Origin: Brevinematales bacterium
Lineage (GTDB): Bacteria; Spirochaetota; Brevinematia; Brevinematales; GWF1-51-8
Direction of reading: 5' to 3'
DNA length: 64,000 nucleotides
NCBI GenBank assembly: GCA_013177895.1
Contig: JABLXV010000032.1
Location: 1 to 64,000 of the forward strand
Shown here: positions 45,108 to 54,685 of the stretch, one piece after another
How the letters are laid out: each line of letters opens with the position of its first letter
How positions within the stretch are numbered: position 1 is the stretch's first letter
Made by a program: the position numbers and the translations under genes
The notes under the pieces: model-generated
Database searches by the model: none
What the model was told of the DNA's origin: nothing
What the model saw: only the letters and a program-made list of their open reading frames with translations

Positions 45108-45127
45108 CCCGGTTTCCGCAAACCGGG
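45108..45127. promoter_or_regulatory. Hairpin in a divergent intergenic region
   Basis: CCCGGTTT and AAACCGGG are separated by CCGC. The 295-base gap between the divergent lipoprotein and HAMP genes also holds a GC-rich stretch followed by seven T residues near 45180, and the promoter of the HAMP gene. It may be an attenuator or operator for the minus-strand operon. Confidence 0.45.
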
Positions 45128-45255
45128 GGCTAATCGGATGATCCGCCGGACGGACGATGTTTCACGCGGAAATGCGGCGTTTTTTTAAAAAGCCCTATAT
45201 TAATATCGGTTCGTCAGTTAAAAAATTGAAAAATCGGGGGAAATACTTATTTCTA

Positions 45256-45284
45256 TTGACAAAAATTCATTTTATTCCTAAAGT
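45256..45284 (+). promoter_or_regulatory. Sigma-70 promoter of the HAMP gene
   Basis: A perfect TTGACA is followed after 17 bases by TAAAGT (4/6), 65 bases before the start codon. AGGAGGAG supplies the ribosome site. Confidence 0.55.
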
Positions 45285-45348
45285 ATTATTACAGTATTGA
45301 GGACAGTACTGCCGATAAATCCAAATAGCATATTACAGGAGGAGTTCT

Positions 45349-46176
45349 ATGGCCGCGGGTAAAAAAAGTTTCAGATGGAGATATTTTATCGATAAGCCCT
45401 TCCAGCTCAGGTTTATCGCGAGATTCGCAATACTTATCTTATTGGGTATGATTTTATCCCTCGCCATGATATTAATCACCAATCTGAATAAGTATACAAG
45501 CCCAATTTTCTTCCAGGCGAAAAACACGGAAAATATGGAAAAAATTGTCGCATCCGTCGATTCCCTGAATTCGCTACTCGCGAAACTTCAAGCGGGTGAT
45601 ATCTCGGAGATCGTCGTTGTCGCAATGAGCGACGGTTATAAGACCAACGAGCTAAAAATTACCGACAAAATGAAGGAAGCGGTGTCAGGTTTAGCCTCCA
45701 CTACTCTCGCGGGCATCAGCGGTAATGAAATAGACAGCATCAATAAAAACATCGCCGTACTGGAAGCCAACCATTCCGACGCTAACGCTATGAACGAGAT
45801 CAGAAAATCCCTGGACGCTATGATTGCACAGGGAATTTACAACGAAGCCTCCAACTATGTACAGGCAGTCAAGAGCGACCCGATCGGGGCGATTATCCTT
45901 TCCATCAACCTGGGTAAATCCTATAACCTGTTCGACCTATATCTCTTCCCGATTGTCGGAGTGAGCATACTTTACCTTGCCCTGATCATCGTATTCGGCT
46001 TGTTTATTTCCCATAAAATGGCCGGGCCCGTTTACCGTATTAAAAAGACCTTATTGGAAGCAGTCGACGGGAATGTCGACGTCACCAAGATTCATTTCCG
46101 CCTGAGAAAGGGCGACGAACTGAAAGAACTGGTGGACGCATTGAACGGTTTTATCGCGAAGATCAATAAGAAGTAG
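45349..46176 (+). CDS. Membrane protein with sensor-like region and HAMP domain
   Basis: A 275-residue protein with a cytoplasmic start (KSFRWRYFIDKPFQLRFIAR), a membrane helix (about 26-48), a periplasmic helical region of about 150 residues, a second membrane helix (about 203-225) and a HAMP domain (KMAGPVYRIKKTLLEAVDGN). It stops there, so the output module of a chemoreceptor, kinase or cyclase is absent. The YFIDKPFQLRF motif occurs in other HAMP-only membrane proteins. It may transmit a signal by contact with a partner. Confidence 0.82.
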   Translation: MAAGKKSFRWRYFIDKPFQLRFIARFAILILLGMILSLAMILITNLNKYTSPIFFQAKNTENMEKIVASVDSLNSLLAKLQAGDISEIVVVAMSDGYKTNELKITDKMKEAVSGLASTTLAGISGNEIDSINKNIAVLEANHSDANAMNEIRKSLDAMIAQGIYNEASNYVQAVKSDPIGAIILSINLGKSYNLFDLYLFPIVGVSILYLALIIVFGLFISHKMAGPVYRIKKTLLEAVDGNVDVTKIHFRLRKGDELKELVDALNGFIAKINKK

Positions 46177-46193
46177 ATTCTCCTTTCTTAGAT

Positions 46194-46227
46194 AAAGGCT
46201 GTCCATCCCGGACAGCCTTTTTTTTAT
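46194..46227 (+). terminator. Rho-independent terminator
   Basis: AAAGGCTGTCC and GGACAGCCTTT form an 11-base stem with a five-base loop and are followed by more T residues. It ends the HAMP gene. Confidence 0.92.
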
Positions 46228-46360
46228 CCCCGGAACCTTACCCAAAGCGATCTATTATCATACCGAATTAAGGAATATAACAGACTGCTCCTCGCAGTGA
46301 CATAAAATAGTAAGAATTGCCGCTTCGTCAGCAGCCCCGATAGCTGAACCTTTTCGCGGG

Positions 46361-46388
46361 TTGACTTTTTTCAATTTTGTATTATCAT
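46361..46388 (+). promoter_or_regulatory. Sigma-70 promoter of rpoN
   Basis: TTGACT (5/6) and TATCAT (5/6) are 16 bases apart, about 50 bases before the rpoN start. The 130 bases between the preceding terminator and this promoter hold a small ACTGC/GCAGT hairpin and nothing else I can support. Confidence 0.5.
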
Positions 46389-46436
46389 TTATTCGTACTT
46401 GGAAAGATTTTTGCTAAAAGCGTACCGAGGTATAGA

Positions 46437-47798
46437 ATGCGTTTGGAGATTACACAAACCCAGAAACAGATCATTTCTCCCGTGATTATGCAGACTCTCG
46501 AACTTCTCCAGATTCCCGCTATAGAACTGACCGAGAAACTGGAAGAAGAGGCTGAGGCGAATCCCATCCTCGAACTGGAATACCCCGCGGGTAAGGGCGA
46601 AGAATCCGCCGGGGTCGACGAGGAGGTCGAGAACACGTTTCAGGATTCCAGCGATAACGGGTATGACGCGCCGTCCCCAAAAAAGAACGATTTCCGCGAT
46701 TATAATAATAAGTCCTATATAGAAAATATGTCCGTCGAAACGGTCAATATCTACGACCACCTGATGGAGCAGATACAGTTTCTGATCTTTACCCCGCTTG
46801 AGATCGAGATCGCGGGTATCATCATCACCAGTCTCGACGACCGCGGATTTCTATCCATCCCGCCGGAGACACTCACGATACCCGATAAATTTACCGTTGC
46901 CGAATTCGAGAGCGTCCGCCAGCGCATCCTGCGTCTCGATCCGTTGGGTATCGCCTCGAAAGACCTCTACGAATACCTCCTCATCCAGATCGAGGAGCGT
47001 TACGGAAAACGCAGCCTTGAGTACCGGATTATGCTGCGCTATGTCGACCTTCTCGAAAAGAAGATGTACAGTAAAATCGCGAAAAAGATGAATATCAAGT
47101 TCGAGGACGTGGTCGCGGCGGTGGAGAGCATAAAAAAGCTCAATGTTTCCCCGGCGTTGGAATTCTCACGCGATACCGTGCGTTACGTAGTCCCCGACGC
47201 CCGTGTCGAGGTCAAGGAGAACAAGATACAGGTTGTCCTCAACGACGAATATATCCCGAATATCAAGCTCAATAAATACTACCTCGATATCTACACCAGC
47301 GCGAAGGACCGTACGACCAAGGGGTTCCTGAAAGAAAATATCGACCGGGCGAAGATACTGATCGAGAACCTGAAATCGCGAAAGGAAATTATCTTTAAGG
47401 TCATCCTGAAAATTGTGGAAAAACAGCGCGATTTCTTTCTCAAAGGCGTACAGTATCAAGTTCCTTTAAAATTAAAAGATATTGCCGATGAATTAAGTAT
47501 CCACGAATCGACGGTAAGCCGCGCGATCAAGGAGAAATATATCCAGACCGACCGGGGAATTATCTGCCTGAAGCAGTTTTTCTCGACCCAGGTCGGAAAC
47601 GATGACGTTTCGTCCAAGAGCATCAAGGAGATACTGAAAAGGATCGTGGAAGCCGAGGATAAGGATTCACCCCTCAGCGATGATAAGATTGTCAGACTGC
47701 TGAAAAACCGCGGGATGAAACTTTCGCGCAGAACAGTAGCTAAGTATCGTTCGGAATTAAACATCCCCGCCGCTTTTTTGCGGCGTAACCCGTTATAA
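46437..47798 (+). CDS. rpoN: RNA polymerase sigma-54 factor
   Basis: A 453-residue sigma-54. Region I is glutamine- and leucine-rich (TQTQKQIISPVIMQTLELLQ) and is followed by an acidic region II. The core-binding region and helix-turn-helix (DIADELSIHESTVSRAIKEK) come next, and the C-terminal RpoN box reads SRRTVAKYRSELNIP. It directs polymerase to -24/-12 promoters such as the one in front of glnA and needs an AAA+ activator. The ATG behind CGAGG starts region I correctly; a longer frame upstream is unlikely. A DUF342 gene follows after 10 bases. Confidence 0.96.
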   Translation: MRLEITQTQKQIISPVIMQTLELLQIPAIELTEKLEEEAEANPILELEYPAGKGEESAGVDEEVENTFQDSSDNGYDAPSPKKNDFRDYNNKSYIENMSVETVNIYDHLMEQIQFLIFTPLEIEIAGIIITSLDDRGFLSIPPETLTIPDKFTVAEFESVRQRILRLDPLGIASKDLYEYLLIQIEERYGKRSLEYRIMLRYVDLLEKKMYSKIAKKMNIKFEDVVAAVESIKKLNVSPALEFSRDTVRYVVPDARVEVKENKIQVVLNDEYIPNIKLNKYYLDIYTSAKDRTTKGFLKENIDRAKILIENLKSRKEIIFKVILKIVEKQRDFFLKGVQYQVPLKLKDIADELSIHESTVSRAIKEKYIQTDRGIICLKQFFSTQVGNDDVSSKSIKEILKRIVEAEDKDSPLSDDKIVRLLKNRGMKLSRRTVAKYRSELNIPAAFLRRNPL

Positions 47799-47808
47799 GG
47801 GGGAAACA

Positions 47809-49788
47809 ATGGACCGGTTGAGAGAGATATTAGAAAACGATCAGGCAAACGAACTGGAACGAAACGCTGGAAATTCCATAGATGGCGACTATGATAATGA
47901 AGTCGAGGTATTCGCGTTCTCGGTCGAACAGGCTCTGCAGAACGCCTCCGAGGCGCTCGGTACCAGCATCGTCAATCTGGAATACGAAATAATGGAAAAA
48001 GGTACGAACGGTATCTTCGGCTTCTATAAAAAACCCTACCGGATACTGGTTCGTAAGACATCTTCGATGGACACTACCCATATTATGGGCGGCTTGCAAA
48101 CCGATTTCGACGCGCATAATGCAGTTCTCCAGAATCAGGACGGCATGTTCAAGGTGCAGGTACGAAAAGCAGGTGTTATGCTGAAGGTTACCGCTCCCAA
48201 GGGTGAGGGTAAGCCGGTCGATTTTGCCGCGATCATCGGAAATCTCCAGCGTAGGGAAATTAACAACGCCGACCAGAACGCGATTAAAAAAACGCTCGCC
48301 CGGGCTTCCGGGGACTGGGTGCGCATCGGGGACTATATCCCCTCGCCGAACGACAGTATTGTCCAGATGCAGATCGCTCCCGACGAAATGAAGGCGTTCG
48401 TCACGATCACCAAACCGGAAAAATTCGGGCGTGTTCCCGAATCTGAAGAAATCATTTCATTACTGAAAGGAAAAAACGTTCATTACGGCTTCAAGGAAAA
48501 CGTCATCAAGGACTCGATCGATAACGAATTATTCAATATGCCGATACTGGTCGCCGAGGGCGATATGCCGATAGAAGGGAAAGACGCCGAGATTCGGTAT
48601 CATTTCAAGACCGCCAACGACGAGGTGAAATTCGCGGTCGCGGACGACGGAAGCGTCGACTTCCATAAGCTGGACATTATCCAGAGCGTCGTGGTGGGCC
48701 AGGTTCTCGCGACTAAGGTACCCGGCGAAAAAGGAAAGGCCGGCCGTACGATAACCGGGAGAATTATCCCCGCCCGCGACGGACGCGACGTAAAACTGAT
48801 ACCCGGCACAAACACCCAGCCCTCGCCGGATAATATGCAGATTGTTTCCACCATCAACGGGCACGTCAATTTTAAGAACGGACGCGTCAATGTGGAAGAG
48901 GTATGGGAGGTCACCGGGGATGTGGATATGACGACGGGCGATATCAATTATCCGGGTACGGTCATCATCTACGGTAACGTCAACGATACGTTCAAGGTTT
49001 ATTCCGGCGGGAATATAGAGATAAAAGGTAATGTCGGTAAGGCGGAGGTAGTCGCCGAAGGGGATATTATCGTCCGGCAGGGTATACAGGGCAAGGACGA
49101 AGCGAAAATCACCTGCGGTGGCGAACTATACGCCCGTTTTATCGAACGTTGCAATATCAAGACAGAGGGCGATATTTTTGTCACCGAGGTTATTCTTCAC
49201 TGTCATGTTGACTGCAAAAGCAATATCTACGTATCCGGGGGTAAGCGTTCTCAGATAGCGGGCGGGCATGTACGCGCGCTCAAGGAAATCAACGCGAAAT
49301 TCCTCGGCGCGGAAGCCTATACGGAAACGCTTCTCGAAGCGGGTATCGATCCGGACGCGGAAGATAAGCTGATCGAAGTTATCAGACGGCGCGACGAGCT
49401 GTCGAAGGAACTTTCCGAGATCGGGAAACAGTTGAACAATCTCTCCATGATGATGGCGTCGGGCCCGCTTCCTCCGGGTAAGGAAGAAACCTACCAGATG
49501 CTCTCCGTCAAGAATATCGAATTTAAGGAAGAGTTGAACGCTCTTTCCGAGCAGGCCGAGGAACTACAGAAGTATCTGGAATCGCTGGGTAAAGACGCCA
49601 AGATCAGCGCGTCGAAAACCACCTACCCCGGCGTAAAGATAAAAATCAAGAATCTCACTCTGCCGATTAAGACGGAATTTAAATTCGTCACCTTCTATAA
49701 AGAAGGCGCCGATATTCGTTATGTGCCGTATGAAAAACCGAAAGAGATTGACGAGAAGCTTTTAGCTATGTCTAAAAGAAAGATTTAA
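47809..49788 (+). CDS. fapA: DUF342/FapA protein with Jag-N-like domain
   Basis: A 659-residue protein. Residues 25-88 resemble the Jag N-terminal domain (EVEVFAFSVEQALQNASEAL, then GTNGIFGFYKKPYRI). The middle (about 190-500) is the DUF342/FapA beta-solenoid with short strand repeats (GNIEIKGNVGKAEVVAEGDI). A helical, partly coiled-coil section (about 505-600) and a beta end follow. FapA-type proteins are polymer-like and in some bacteria affect cell shape or polysaccharide assembly. It is encoded between rpoN and a bactofilin gene, so a scaffold role near the envelope is plausible. GGGGG precedes the start. Confidence 0.85.
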   Translation: MDRLREILENDQANELERNAGNSIDGDYDNEVEVFAFSVEQALQNASEALGTSIVNLEYEIMEKGTNGIFGFYKKPYRILVRKTSSMDTTHIMGGLQTDFDAHNAVLQNQDGMFKVQVRKAGVMLKVTAPKGEGKPVDFAAIIGNLQRREINNADQNAIKKTLARASGDWVRIGDYIPSPNDSIVQMQIAPDEMKAFVTITKPEKFGRVPESEEIISLLKGKNVHYGFKENVIKDSIDNELFNMPILVAEGDMPIEGKDAEIRYHFKTANDEVKFAVADDGSVDFHKLDIIQSVVVGQVLATKVPGEKGKAGRTITGRIIPARDGRDVKLIPGTNTQPSPDNMQIVSTINGHVNFKNGRVNVEEVWEVTGDVDMTTGDINYPGTVIIYGNVNDTFKVYSGGNIEIKGNVGKAEVVAEGDIIVRQGIQGKDEAKITCGGELYARFIERCNIKTEGDIFVTEVILHCHVDCKSNIYVSGGKRSQIAGGHVRALKEINAKFLGAEAYTETLLEAGIDPDAEDKLIEVIRRRDELSKELSEIGKQLNNLSMMMASGPLPPGKEETYQMLSVKNIEFKEELNALSEQAEELQKYLESLGKDAKISASKTTYPGVKIKIKNLTLPIKTEFKFVTFYKEGADIRYVPYEKPKEIDEKLLAMSKRKI

Positions 49789-49856
49789 TATATTTCCCTT
49801 TTTTTTATATTTAAGCTAAAATATAATATGTTTAATGATAAGAGGGTGCTCTAAGA

Positions 49857-50684
49857 ATGGAACCGGATATCAAAGAACTTATTGAATCTGCAAAGCCATA
49901 CATCGAAGATAAACTGCTTCAAACACGTAAGAAATTCGAATTAGTAGTAGCATCCTTATCGGACGCAAAAAAGAAAAGCGAACTACTCGAAAGTATCAGG
50001 GAAGTCGAACGCGACATTAAAAAACTCCACGCCGGATTATTTAACGAAAAAGACCTGACCAAGTATAAGCTGGATAAGAACGACCTGAAGAACAATCTTT
50101 CCGGCGTATCCACTGAAAAGGGTATCGGCGAATATAAAATTCTCCGCAATATACCGATAGTTAATCTGAATCAGCATTCGTTCAATCAGGAAATAAACGC
50201 GCTTTGGAGCTACATGCAATTTTTTGAGAAAGAGTACCTCGGGCTCCTCAGCGAACAGAACCTTCGTTTGGACTACGGCCACGCTTACCAGCGCGATAAG
50301 TTTTACACCTCCTTCAATGAAACCAACCGTTTCATCCAGAGGTACGGCGAACTTCTCGAGCAGATAGAAGACGCTTCCATCCGGGGAAATAAGGACTATC
50401 GCGAACGGCTGGTTTCCATTCAGGGAAAGCAGTACCGCGATGTGATACTCCGTTCCGGTAAATTTCTGCATAGTCTGGACGGTTTTATAGAAAGTATATT
50501 CGAAGCCGAGAGTAATGGGGAAAGGGTGTTATTGGATCCCGAGAAAACGGTGTCTATCAGCGGAAATCAGGCCAGTATCGAGGGATTGACCTCGAAGGAC
50601 GCACTTCTGGATTTAAACCGTTTTGTCAAGGAGTTTATCGATTTTCTCAAGATACCCGAGATTAAAAAAATAGAGGACGAATAA
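49857..50684 (+). CDS. Helical protein of unknown function beside bactofilin
   Basis: A 275-residue soluble, charged, mainly helical protein (KKKSELLESIREVERDIKKL), with no signal peptide and no domain I recognise. Its last base is shared with the first base of the bactofilin start codon, implying coupled translation and probably a joint function, for example as a bactofilin partner. AGAGGGTG precedes the start. Confidence 0.75.
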   Translation: MEPDIKELIESAKPYIEDKLLQTRKKFELVVASLSDAKKKSELLESIREVERDIKKLHAGLFNEKDLTKYKLDKNDLKNNLSGVSTEKGIGEYKILRNIPIVNLNQHSFNQEINALWSYMQFFEKEYLGLLSEQNLRLDYGHAYQRDKFYTSFNETNRFIQRYGELLEQIEDASIRGNKDYRERLVSIQGKQYRDVILRSGKFLHSLDGFIESIFEAESNGERVLLDPEKTVSISGNQASIEGLTSKDALLDLNRFVKEFIDFLKIPEIKKIEDE

Positions 50685-51076
50685 TGGCAACACCTAATAC
50701 CCCCGCAAGAACAGTCAACCTGATCGGCGAAAAATCGTTTTTCGAAGGCCGTTTCCTGGTAAACGGGACTATCCAGATAAACGGAAAATTCGAGGGACAA
50801 ATCCTTAAAGTAGACACGATTCAGGTCGGTCGTACCGGTAAAGTAAAGACGGATATAGTCGCTTCGTCCATTGTGGTCGAAGGCGTGGTAGTCGGGAATA
50901 TCAAGGCGCATACCCGCGTCATGCTGCTTCCTACCGCCCGTATGCTGGGCGATATTCATACGCCCGAACTGATTATCCACAACGGGGTTATCCTCGAAGG
51001 GAAGTGCCATATCAGTACGGATATGACCCAGCCCGCGCACGACACTATTCTCAAACTTTACAATAGTGAAGACTAA
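50684..51076 (+). CDS. Bactofilin
   Basis: A 130-residue polymer-forming bactofilin (DUF583). The core is a right-handed beta-helix of short repeats (FFEGRFLVNGTIQINGKFEG, IVVEGVVVGNIKAHTRVMLL) between short polar ends. Bactofilins form nucleotide-independent filaments used in cell shape, polar organisation or flagellar assembly. It is coupled to the unknown helical protein upstream and overlaps pdxA by 11 bases. Confidence 0.93.
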   Translation: MATPNTPARTVNLIGEKSFFEGRFLVNGTIQINGKFEGQILKVDTIQVGRTGKVKTDIVASSIVVEGVVVGNIKAHTRVMLLPTARMLGDIHTPELIIHNGVILEGKCHISTDMTQPAHDTILKLYNSED

Positions 51077-52043
51077 GGTACTACTGACACTCGGCGACCC
51101 GAATAGTATCTCCCCTGAAGTATGCGTAAAGTCTCTCACCAAACTTTCACCCGAACAACTCAGCCGCCTGATCGTCATCGGCGATTCAAGCACGATTGAC
51201 CGTTATTTCCCCCCGGCGTTAGCATCATCCCTGCGATTTGAAATAATCGACCCGTCCGCATCCGGCATCGGTTTCCGTCTGTCTCCCGGCACACCCGATC
51301 CGTCGGCGGGAGCGATGTCATTCCTCTTCCTGCGCAGGGCTGTGGAACTGCTCCAATCCGGGAAAGCATCGTACCTGGTGACCGCCCCCGTGTCCAAATC
51401 GCTGATCGTACGTTCCGGCCTTCCCGGTACGGCCAACTTCCGGGGTCATACCGATTACCTCGCCGAATCGTTCGGGATTACCTCATACAGCATGATGTTC
51501 CACTCCCCCGATTTAAAGGTTATCCTCGCGACCATCCATACCCCGTTAAAAAAAGTCCCCGCGGAATTATCCGCCGAAAAGATAGATATCGCGTTGAAAA
51601 ACGCCCTGCTCTACTATAACATGATGAGAGTGAAGGATTTCCGAATCGCGGTCTGCGGGCTGAACCCCCATGCCGGAGAATCGGGACTGCTGGGCGGCGA
51701 GGACTCGGAAATTATCGCGCCTGTGGTCGAAAGTTACCGCGCTAAGGGCTACAATATCGAGGGGCCGCTTCCCGCCGATACGGTGTTTTTCCACGCCTAC
51801 CGCGGGAAGTACGATATGGTAATCGCGATGTACCACGATCAGGGACTCGCGCCGTTCAAGATGCTGCACTTTATCGACGGGGTCAACATCACGCTGGGAC
51901 TCCCGTTCCTGCGGACATCGCCCGATCACGGGACGGCGTTCGATATCGCCGGGAAGAATATTGCCGATGAAACCAGTATGGATCAATCGATAGATTTTAT
52001 ATTTAAGGCGGACGAATCATGGAAAAAACACACCCCGCGATAG
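51066..52043 (+). CDS. pdxA: 4-hydroxythreonine-4-phosphate dehydrogenase
   Basis: A 325-residue PdxA of the pyridoxal phosphate pathway. The three metal-binding histidines are visible in ANFRGHTDYLAES, CGLNPHAGESGLLGGED and IAMYHDQGLAPFKML, with RTSPDHGTAFDIAGK near the end. It starts with GTG inside the end of the bactofilin gene. Its own end overlaps the next gene by 25 bases, so these genes form one tightly packed operon. Confidence 0.94.
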   Translation: MKTKVLLTLGDPNSISPEVCVKSLTKLSPEQLSRLIVIGDSSTIDRYFPPALASSLRFEIIDPSASGIGFRLSPGTPDPSAGAMSFLFLRRAVELLQSGKASYLVTAPVSKSLIVRSGLPGTANFRGHTDYLAESFGITSYSMMFHSPDLKVILATIHTPLKKVPAELSAEKIDIALKNALLYYNMMRVKDFRIAVCGLNPHAGESGLLGGEDSEIIAPVVESYRAKGYNIEGPLPADTVFFHAYRGKYDMVIAMYHDQGLAPFKMLHFIDGVNITLGLPFLRTSPDHGTAFDIAGKNIADETSMDQSIDFIFKADESWKKHTPR

Positions 52044-53278
52044 GGAGATTTTTTTCGGCGATAGGAAGGTTCTTTCAGAGACTTTGGCAGTATATCGAAA
52101 TCATCTATAAAAAATTCAACGACGATCTTTGTTTTCAGGGCGCATCCGCGCTTTCGTTCAATACGGTTTTATCGTTAGTGCCGCTGTTCACCCTTGTCCT
52201 CGCGATTATCACATCGATGCAGGCGTTTCAGGGCGTGGAAAACAATATCAAGCAATTCATCTTCGACCGGTTTATCCCCGAACAGGCGCAGGTGATCGAA
52301 AACTATATCGAGGAGTTTTCGAGGAACCTGCAGGCGATGAATATCATCAGCATTATCGGCGTACTTCTGGCGGGAGTATTTCTGCTGGTATCGCTCGAGA
52401 ACTTCCTGAACAAGATATGGAAGGTGAAAAAACAGCGCGGGTTTATCCGCTCGATTATCAATTACTGGACAGTACTTACGCTCGGGCCGATCTTTCTCGG
52501 CGGGTCGTTCTATATCACCGAGTTGATGAAGCAGTACGCATTGATTCACCCGTTCCTCACTGGCATCACCGCGTTTATCACCTCCTATTCCCTGAATACC
52601 GCGCTGATGTTTCTGATGTATTACGTCATGCCGTTCCATAAGGTAAAAATCCGCGCGGCTCTGGGGGGAGCGTTATTCTCGGGATTCTGTTATGAAATTC
52701 TCCGCACCTATTTCGGCGAAATTCCCGCGAAGCTGAATTATGATAAAATCTACGGGGCGGTCGCTATCCTGCCGATTTTCCTGTTCTGGATCTACCTGAT
52801 CTGGATTACCATCCTGATCGGGGCGGAGATCGCCTACTTCATTCAGTACCCGCCCTCGCTTAATAAAAAATTCTTCTCAAATTCGAATATTTTTATCGTG
52901 GAGCTTTCTGTTTTCTTTTATATTGTGCGCAACTATCTGGAGGACGGGATAAAGCTGGAAAAAGAAAACCTGTCTATGAAGCTTTCCGACTTCGATCCTG
53001 AAATGATCCGGCGGGCATTGGATACCCTCTCCGAACGTTCGCTGATACTGTTAACCGACGAACGGGGTTATATCCCCTATTCCGAGCCGGTTAAACAGAA
53101 CCTCGGGGCGATCATCGGCGCTATCCTCGGGATACGCGAAATCCCTGTCTCTGAGATGACCGGCATCCCCGAGTACCGGCAGGTACTGAACGACCTGAAT
53201 ACCATTATTGAAAAGCATTTCCATGAGGATATTTTTAAGCTGTTAGACAAGGAAACCCGTCCCGCGGTAACCGGATAA
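52019..53278 (+). CDS. YihY/BrkB family membrane protein
   Basis: A 419-residue protein. After a cytoplasmic N-terminus come about six membrane helices with the family core (FQGASALSFNTVLSLVPLFT, then LPIFLFWIYLIWITILIGAE). The C-terminal 120 residues form a soluble part that looks like a winged helix (EMIRRALDTLSERSLILLTD). Older names such as ribonuclease BN are misleading for this family; its function is unsettled. It begins inside the end of pdxA. Confidence 0.9.
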   Translation: MEKTHPAIGRFFSAIGRFFQRLWQYIEIIYKKFNDDLCFQGASALSFNTVLSLVPLFTLVLAIITSMQAFQGVENNIKQFIFDRFIPEQAQVIENYIEEFSRNLQAMNIISIIGVLLAGVFLLVSLENFLNKIWKVKKQRGFIRSIINYWTVLTLGPIFLGGSFYITELMKQYALIHPFLTGITAFITSYSLNTALMFLMYYVMPFHKVKIRAALGGALFSGFCYEILRTYFGEIPAKLNYDKIYGAVAILPIFLFWIYLIWITILIGAEIAYFIQYPPSLNKKFFSNSNIFIVELSVFFYIVRNYLEDGIKLEKENLSMKLSDFDPEMIRRALDTLSERSLILLTDERGYIPYSEPVKQNLGAIIGAILGIREIPVSEMTGIPEYRQVLNDLNTIIEKHFHEDIFKLLDKETRPAVTG

Positions 53279-53296
53279 AAACATTTCGATTCAAAG

Positions 53297-53324
53297 TTGA
53301 CTAATAAAACATTTAGGTTATAAT
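53297..53324 (+). promoter_or_regulatory. Sigma-70 promoter of the slipin gene
   Basis: TTGACT (5/6) and a perfect TATAAT are 16 bases apart, about 32 bases before the start codon; AGGAGG follows. Confidence 0.7.
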
Positions 53325-53356
53325 ATATTTAAAAGGCAAGCTCAGGAGGAAACAGA

Positions 53357-54094
53357 ATGGAATGGTTAGTGATTACTATCGCAGCGATTTTCCTGATTAT
53401 TTTACTGTCCAGTCTTAAAATCATTAGGGAATACGAACGTCTCGTCGTATTTCGTTTCGGACGCTTTTTTAAGGTAAAAGGGCCGGGGTTTGTAGTGATT
53501 ATTCCCGGGGTCGATCAGGTAACCAAGATCGCCACCCGTACGGTAACCATGGACGTACCGCCGCAGGATGTTATCACACGTGATAATGTCTCGGTATCCG
53601 TCAACGCGGTTGTATATTTCCGTGTTATCTTTCCTGAAAAAGCTATTATCGAGGTACAGGATTTCCAGTATGCCACATCCCAGATGGCGCAGACTATTCT
53701 CCGCAGCGTAGTGGGCGAATTCGATCTGGACGGACTACTTTCCCAGCGCGAATCGATCAATGAAAAGCTCGAGGTGCTTCTCGACCTTGCGACTGACCCG
53801 TGGGGTATCAAGGTTTCCGCGGTGGAGATCAAGCATGTCGACCTGCCCGAAGAGATGAAGCGCGCGATGGCTCGTCAGGCTGAAGCCGAGAGAGAAAGAC
53901 GCGCGAAAATAATCGCCGCAAGCGGCGAATTGGAAGCGTCCCAGAAACTGCTGGAAGCCGCGCAAAAAATGGCTTTGGAACCGGTAACTATTCAACTGCG
54001 CTACCTCCAGACTCTCAACGAGATCTCGGCGGAAAACGCTACAACGATCGTTTTCCCGATTCCTATTGATATGTTCAAGATATTCCAGAAATAA
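53357..54094 (+). CDS. Slipin (stomatin-like SPFH protein)
   Basis: A 245-residue stomatin/slipin. It has one N-terminal membrane hairpin or helix ([20 protein letters not shown]) and an SPFH domain with [15 protein letters not shown], the [20 protein letters not shown] stretch, and an [17 protein letters not shown] helix. Short of the C-terminal OB (NfeD) partner, it is probably a membrane scaffold. This is the second SPFH protein in the window and belongs to a different subfamily from the prohibitin-like one. Monocistronic by its promoter and terminator. Confidence 0.93.
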   Translation: MEWLVITIAAIFLIILLSSLKIIREYERLVVFRFGRFFKVKGPGFVVIIPGVDQVTKIATRTVTMDVPPQDVITRDNVSVSVNAVVYFRVIFPEKAIIEVQDFQYATSQMAQTILRSVVGEFDLDGLLSQRESINEKLEVLLDLATDPWGIKVSAVEIKHVDLPEEMKRAMARQAEAERERRAKIIAASGELEASQKLLEAAQKMALEPVTIQLRYLQTLNEISAENATTIVFPIPIDMFKIFQK

Positions 54095-54103
54095 AACTCA
54101 CTC

Positions 54104-54131
54104 GAAGGCAGGGCTATGCCCTGCCTTCATT
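54104..54131 (+). terminator. Terminator after the slipin gene
   Basis: GAAGGCAGGGC and GCCCTGCCTTC form an 11-base stem with a three-base loop; the T run after it is short (ATTT). Confidence 0.75.
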
Positions 54132-54181
54132 TAAAAACTTATGGCAATAAAAATATATTCAAATCAATAAGATTGTCCTGT

Positions 54182-54208
54182 TAAGGATACACCCATTTAT
54201 GCCGATTT
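54182..54208 (+). promoter_or_regulatory. Sigma-28 (flagellar) promoter of the fliS operon
   Basis: TAAGGATA, 11 bases, then GCCGATTT, against the consensus TAAAGTTT-N11-GCCGATAA: 5/8 and 6/8 with exact spacing. It lies 37 bases before fliS, a typical late flagellar gene. Confidence 0.65.
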
Positions 54209-54244
54209 TATAATAGTAATGTTTTTTCAAGCGAGGGTCTTGCC

Positions 54245-54658
54245 ATGGAAGGGTATAAGAATTACAGGGAAATTGAGATTGAGACTGCGAGCGGATTGAA
54301 GCTGGTTGTTATGCTCTATGCAGGCGCGATAAAATTCCTCAATCTCGCGATTGACGGTATCAATGAAAGGAAGCTCGATATCGCTAATAACAATATTATT
54401 AAGGTTCAGGATATTATCTCGGAACTCATCACCTCATTGAATTTTGAGGCCGGTGAAATCGCCCATAATCTTTATAGTCTGTATGTCTATATAAACCGCA
54501 GACTACTGGAAGCCAATCTGCAAAAAAACAGTGAAATTCTTCTGGAAGCGGCCAACCTGATCACGACGCTGAAAGACGCATGGGATATACTGCTGAAAAA
54601 CCAGAAGCCCGAAGTAGTAAAAACCGCGGCGCCTTCCCGTTTAAATATCTCGGGCTGA
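54245..54658 (+). CDS. fliS: Flagellar export chaperone FliS
   Basis: A 137-residue four-helix protein with the FliS signature near its start (NYREIEIETASGLKLVVMLY, then AGAIKFLNLAI) and a helical remainder ending in a flexible tail. FliS caps the C-terminus of flagellin until export. It is the first gene behind the sigma-28-like promoter and is followed after 27 bases by the large acidic protein. The flagellin and FliD genes are not in the window. Confidence 0.9.
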   Translation: MEGYKNYREIEIETASGLKLVVMLYAGAIKFLNLAIDGINERKLDIANNNIIKVQDIISELITSLNFEAGEIAHNLYSLYVYINRRLLEANLQKNSEILLEAANLITTLKDAWDILLKNQKPEVVKTAAPSRLNISG

Positions 54659-54685
54659 TTTTAAATATCCTTTTTGGGGAAAAAG

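Noticed and set aside
45311-45318. Perfect GCCGATAA, considered as a sigma-28 -10 element for the HAMP gene
   Set aside because: No TAAA-type -35 element lies 11 bases upstream (the position reads CAGTATTG), and a sigma-70 promoter fits the region better.
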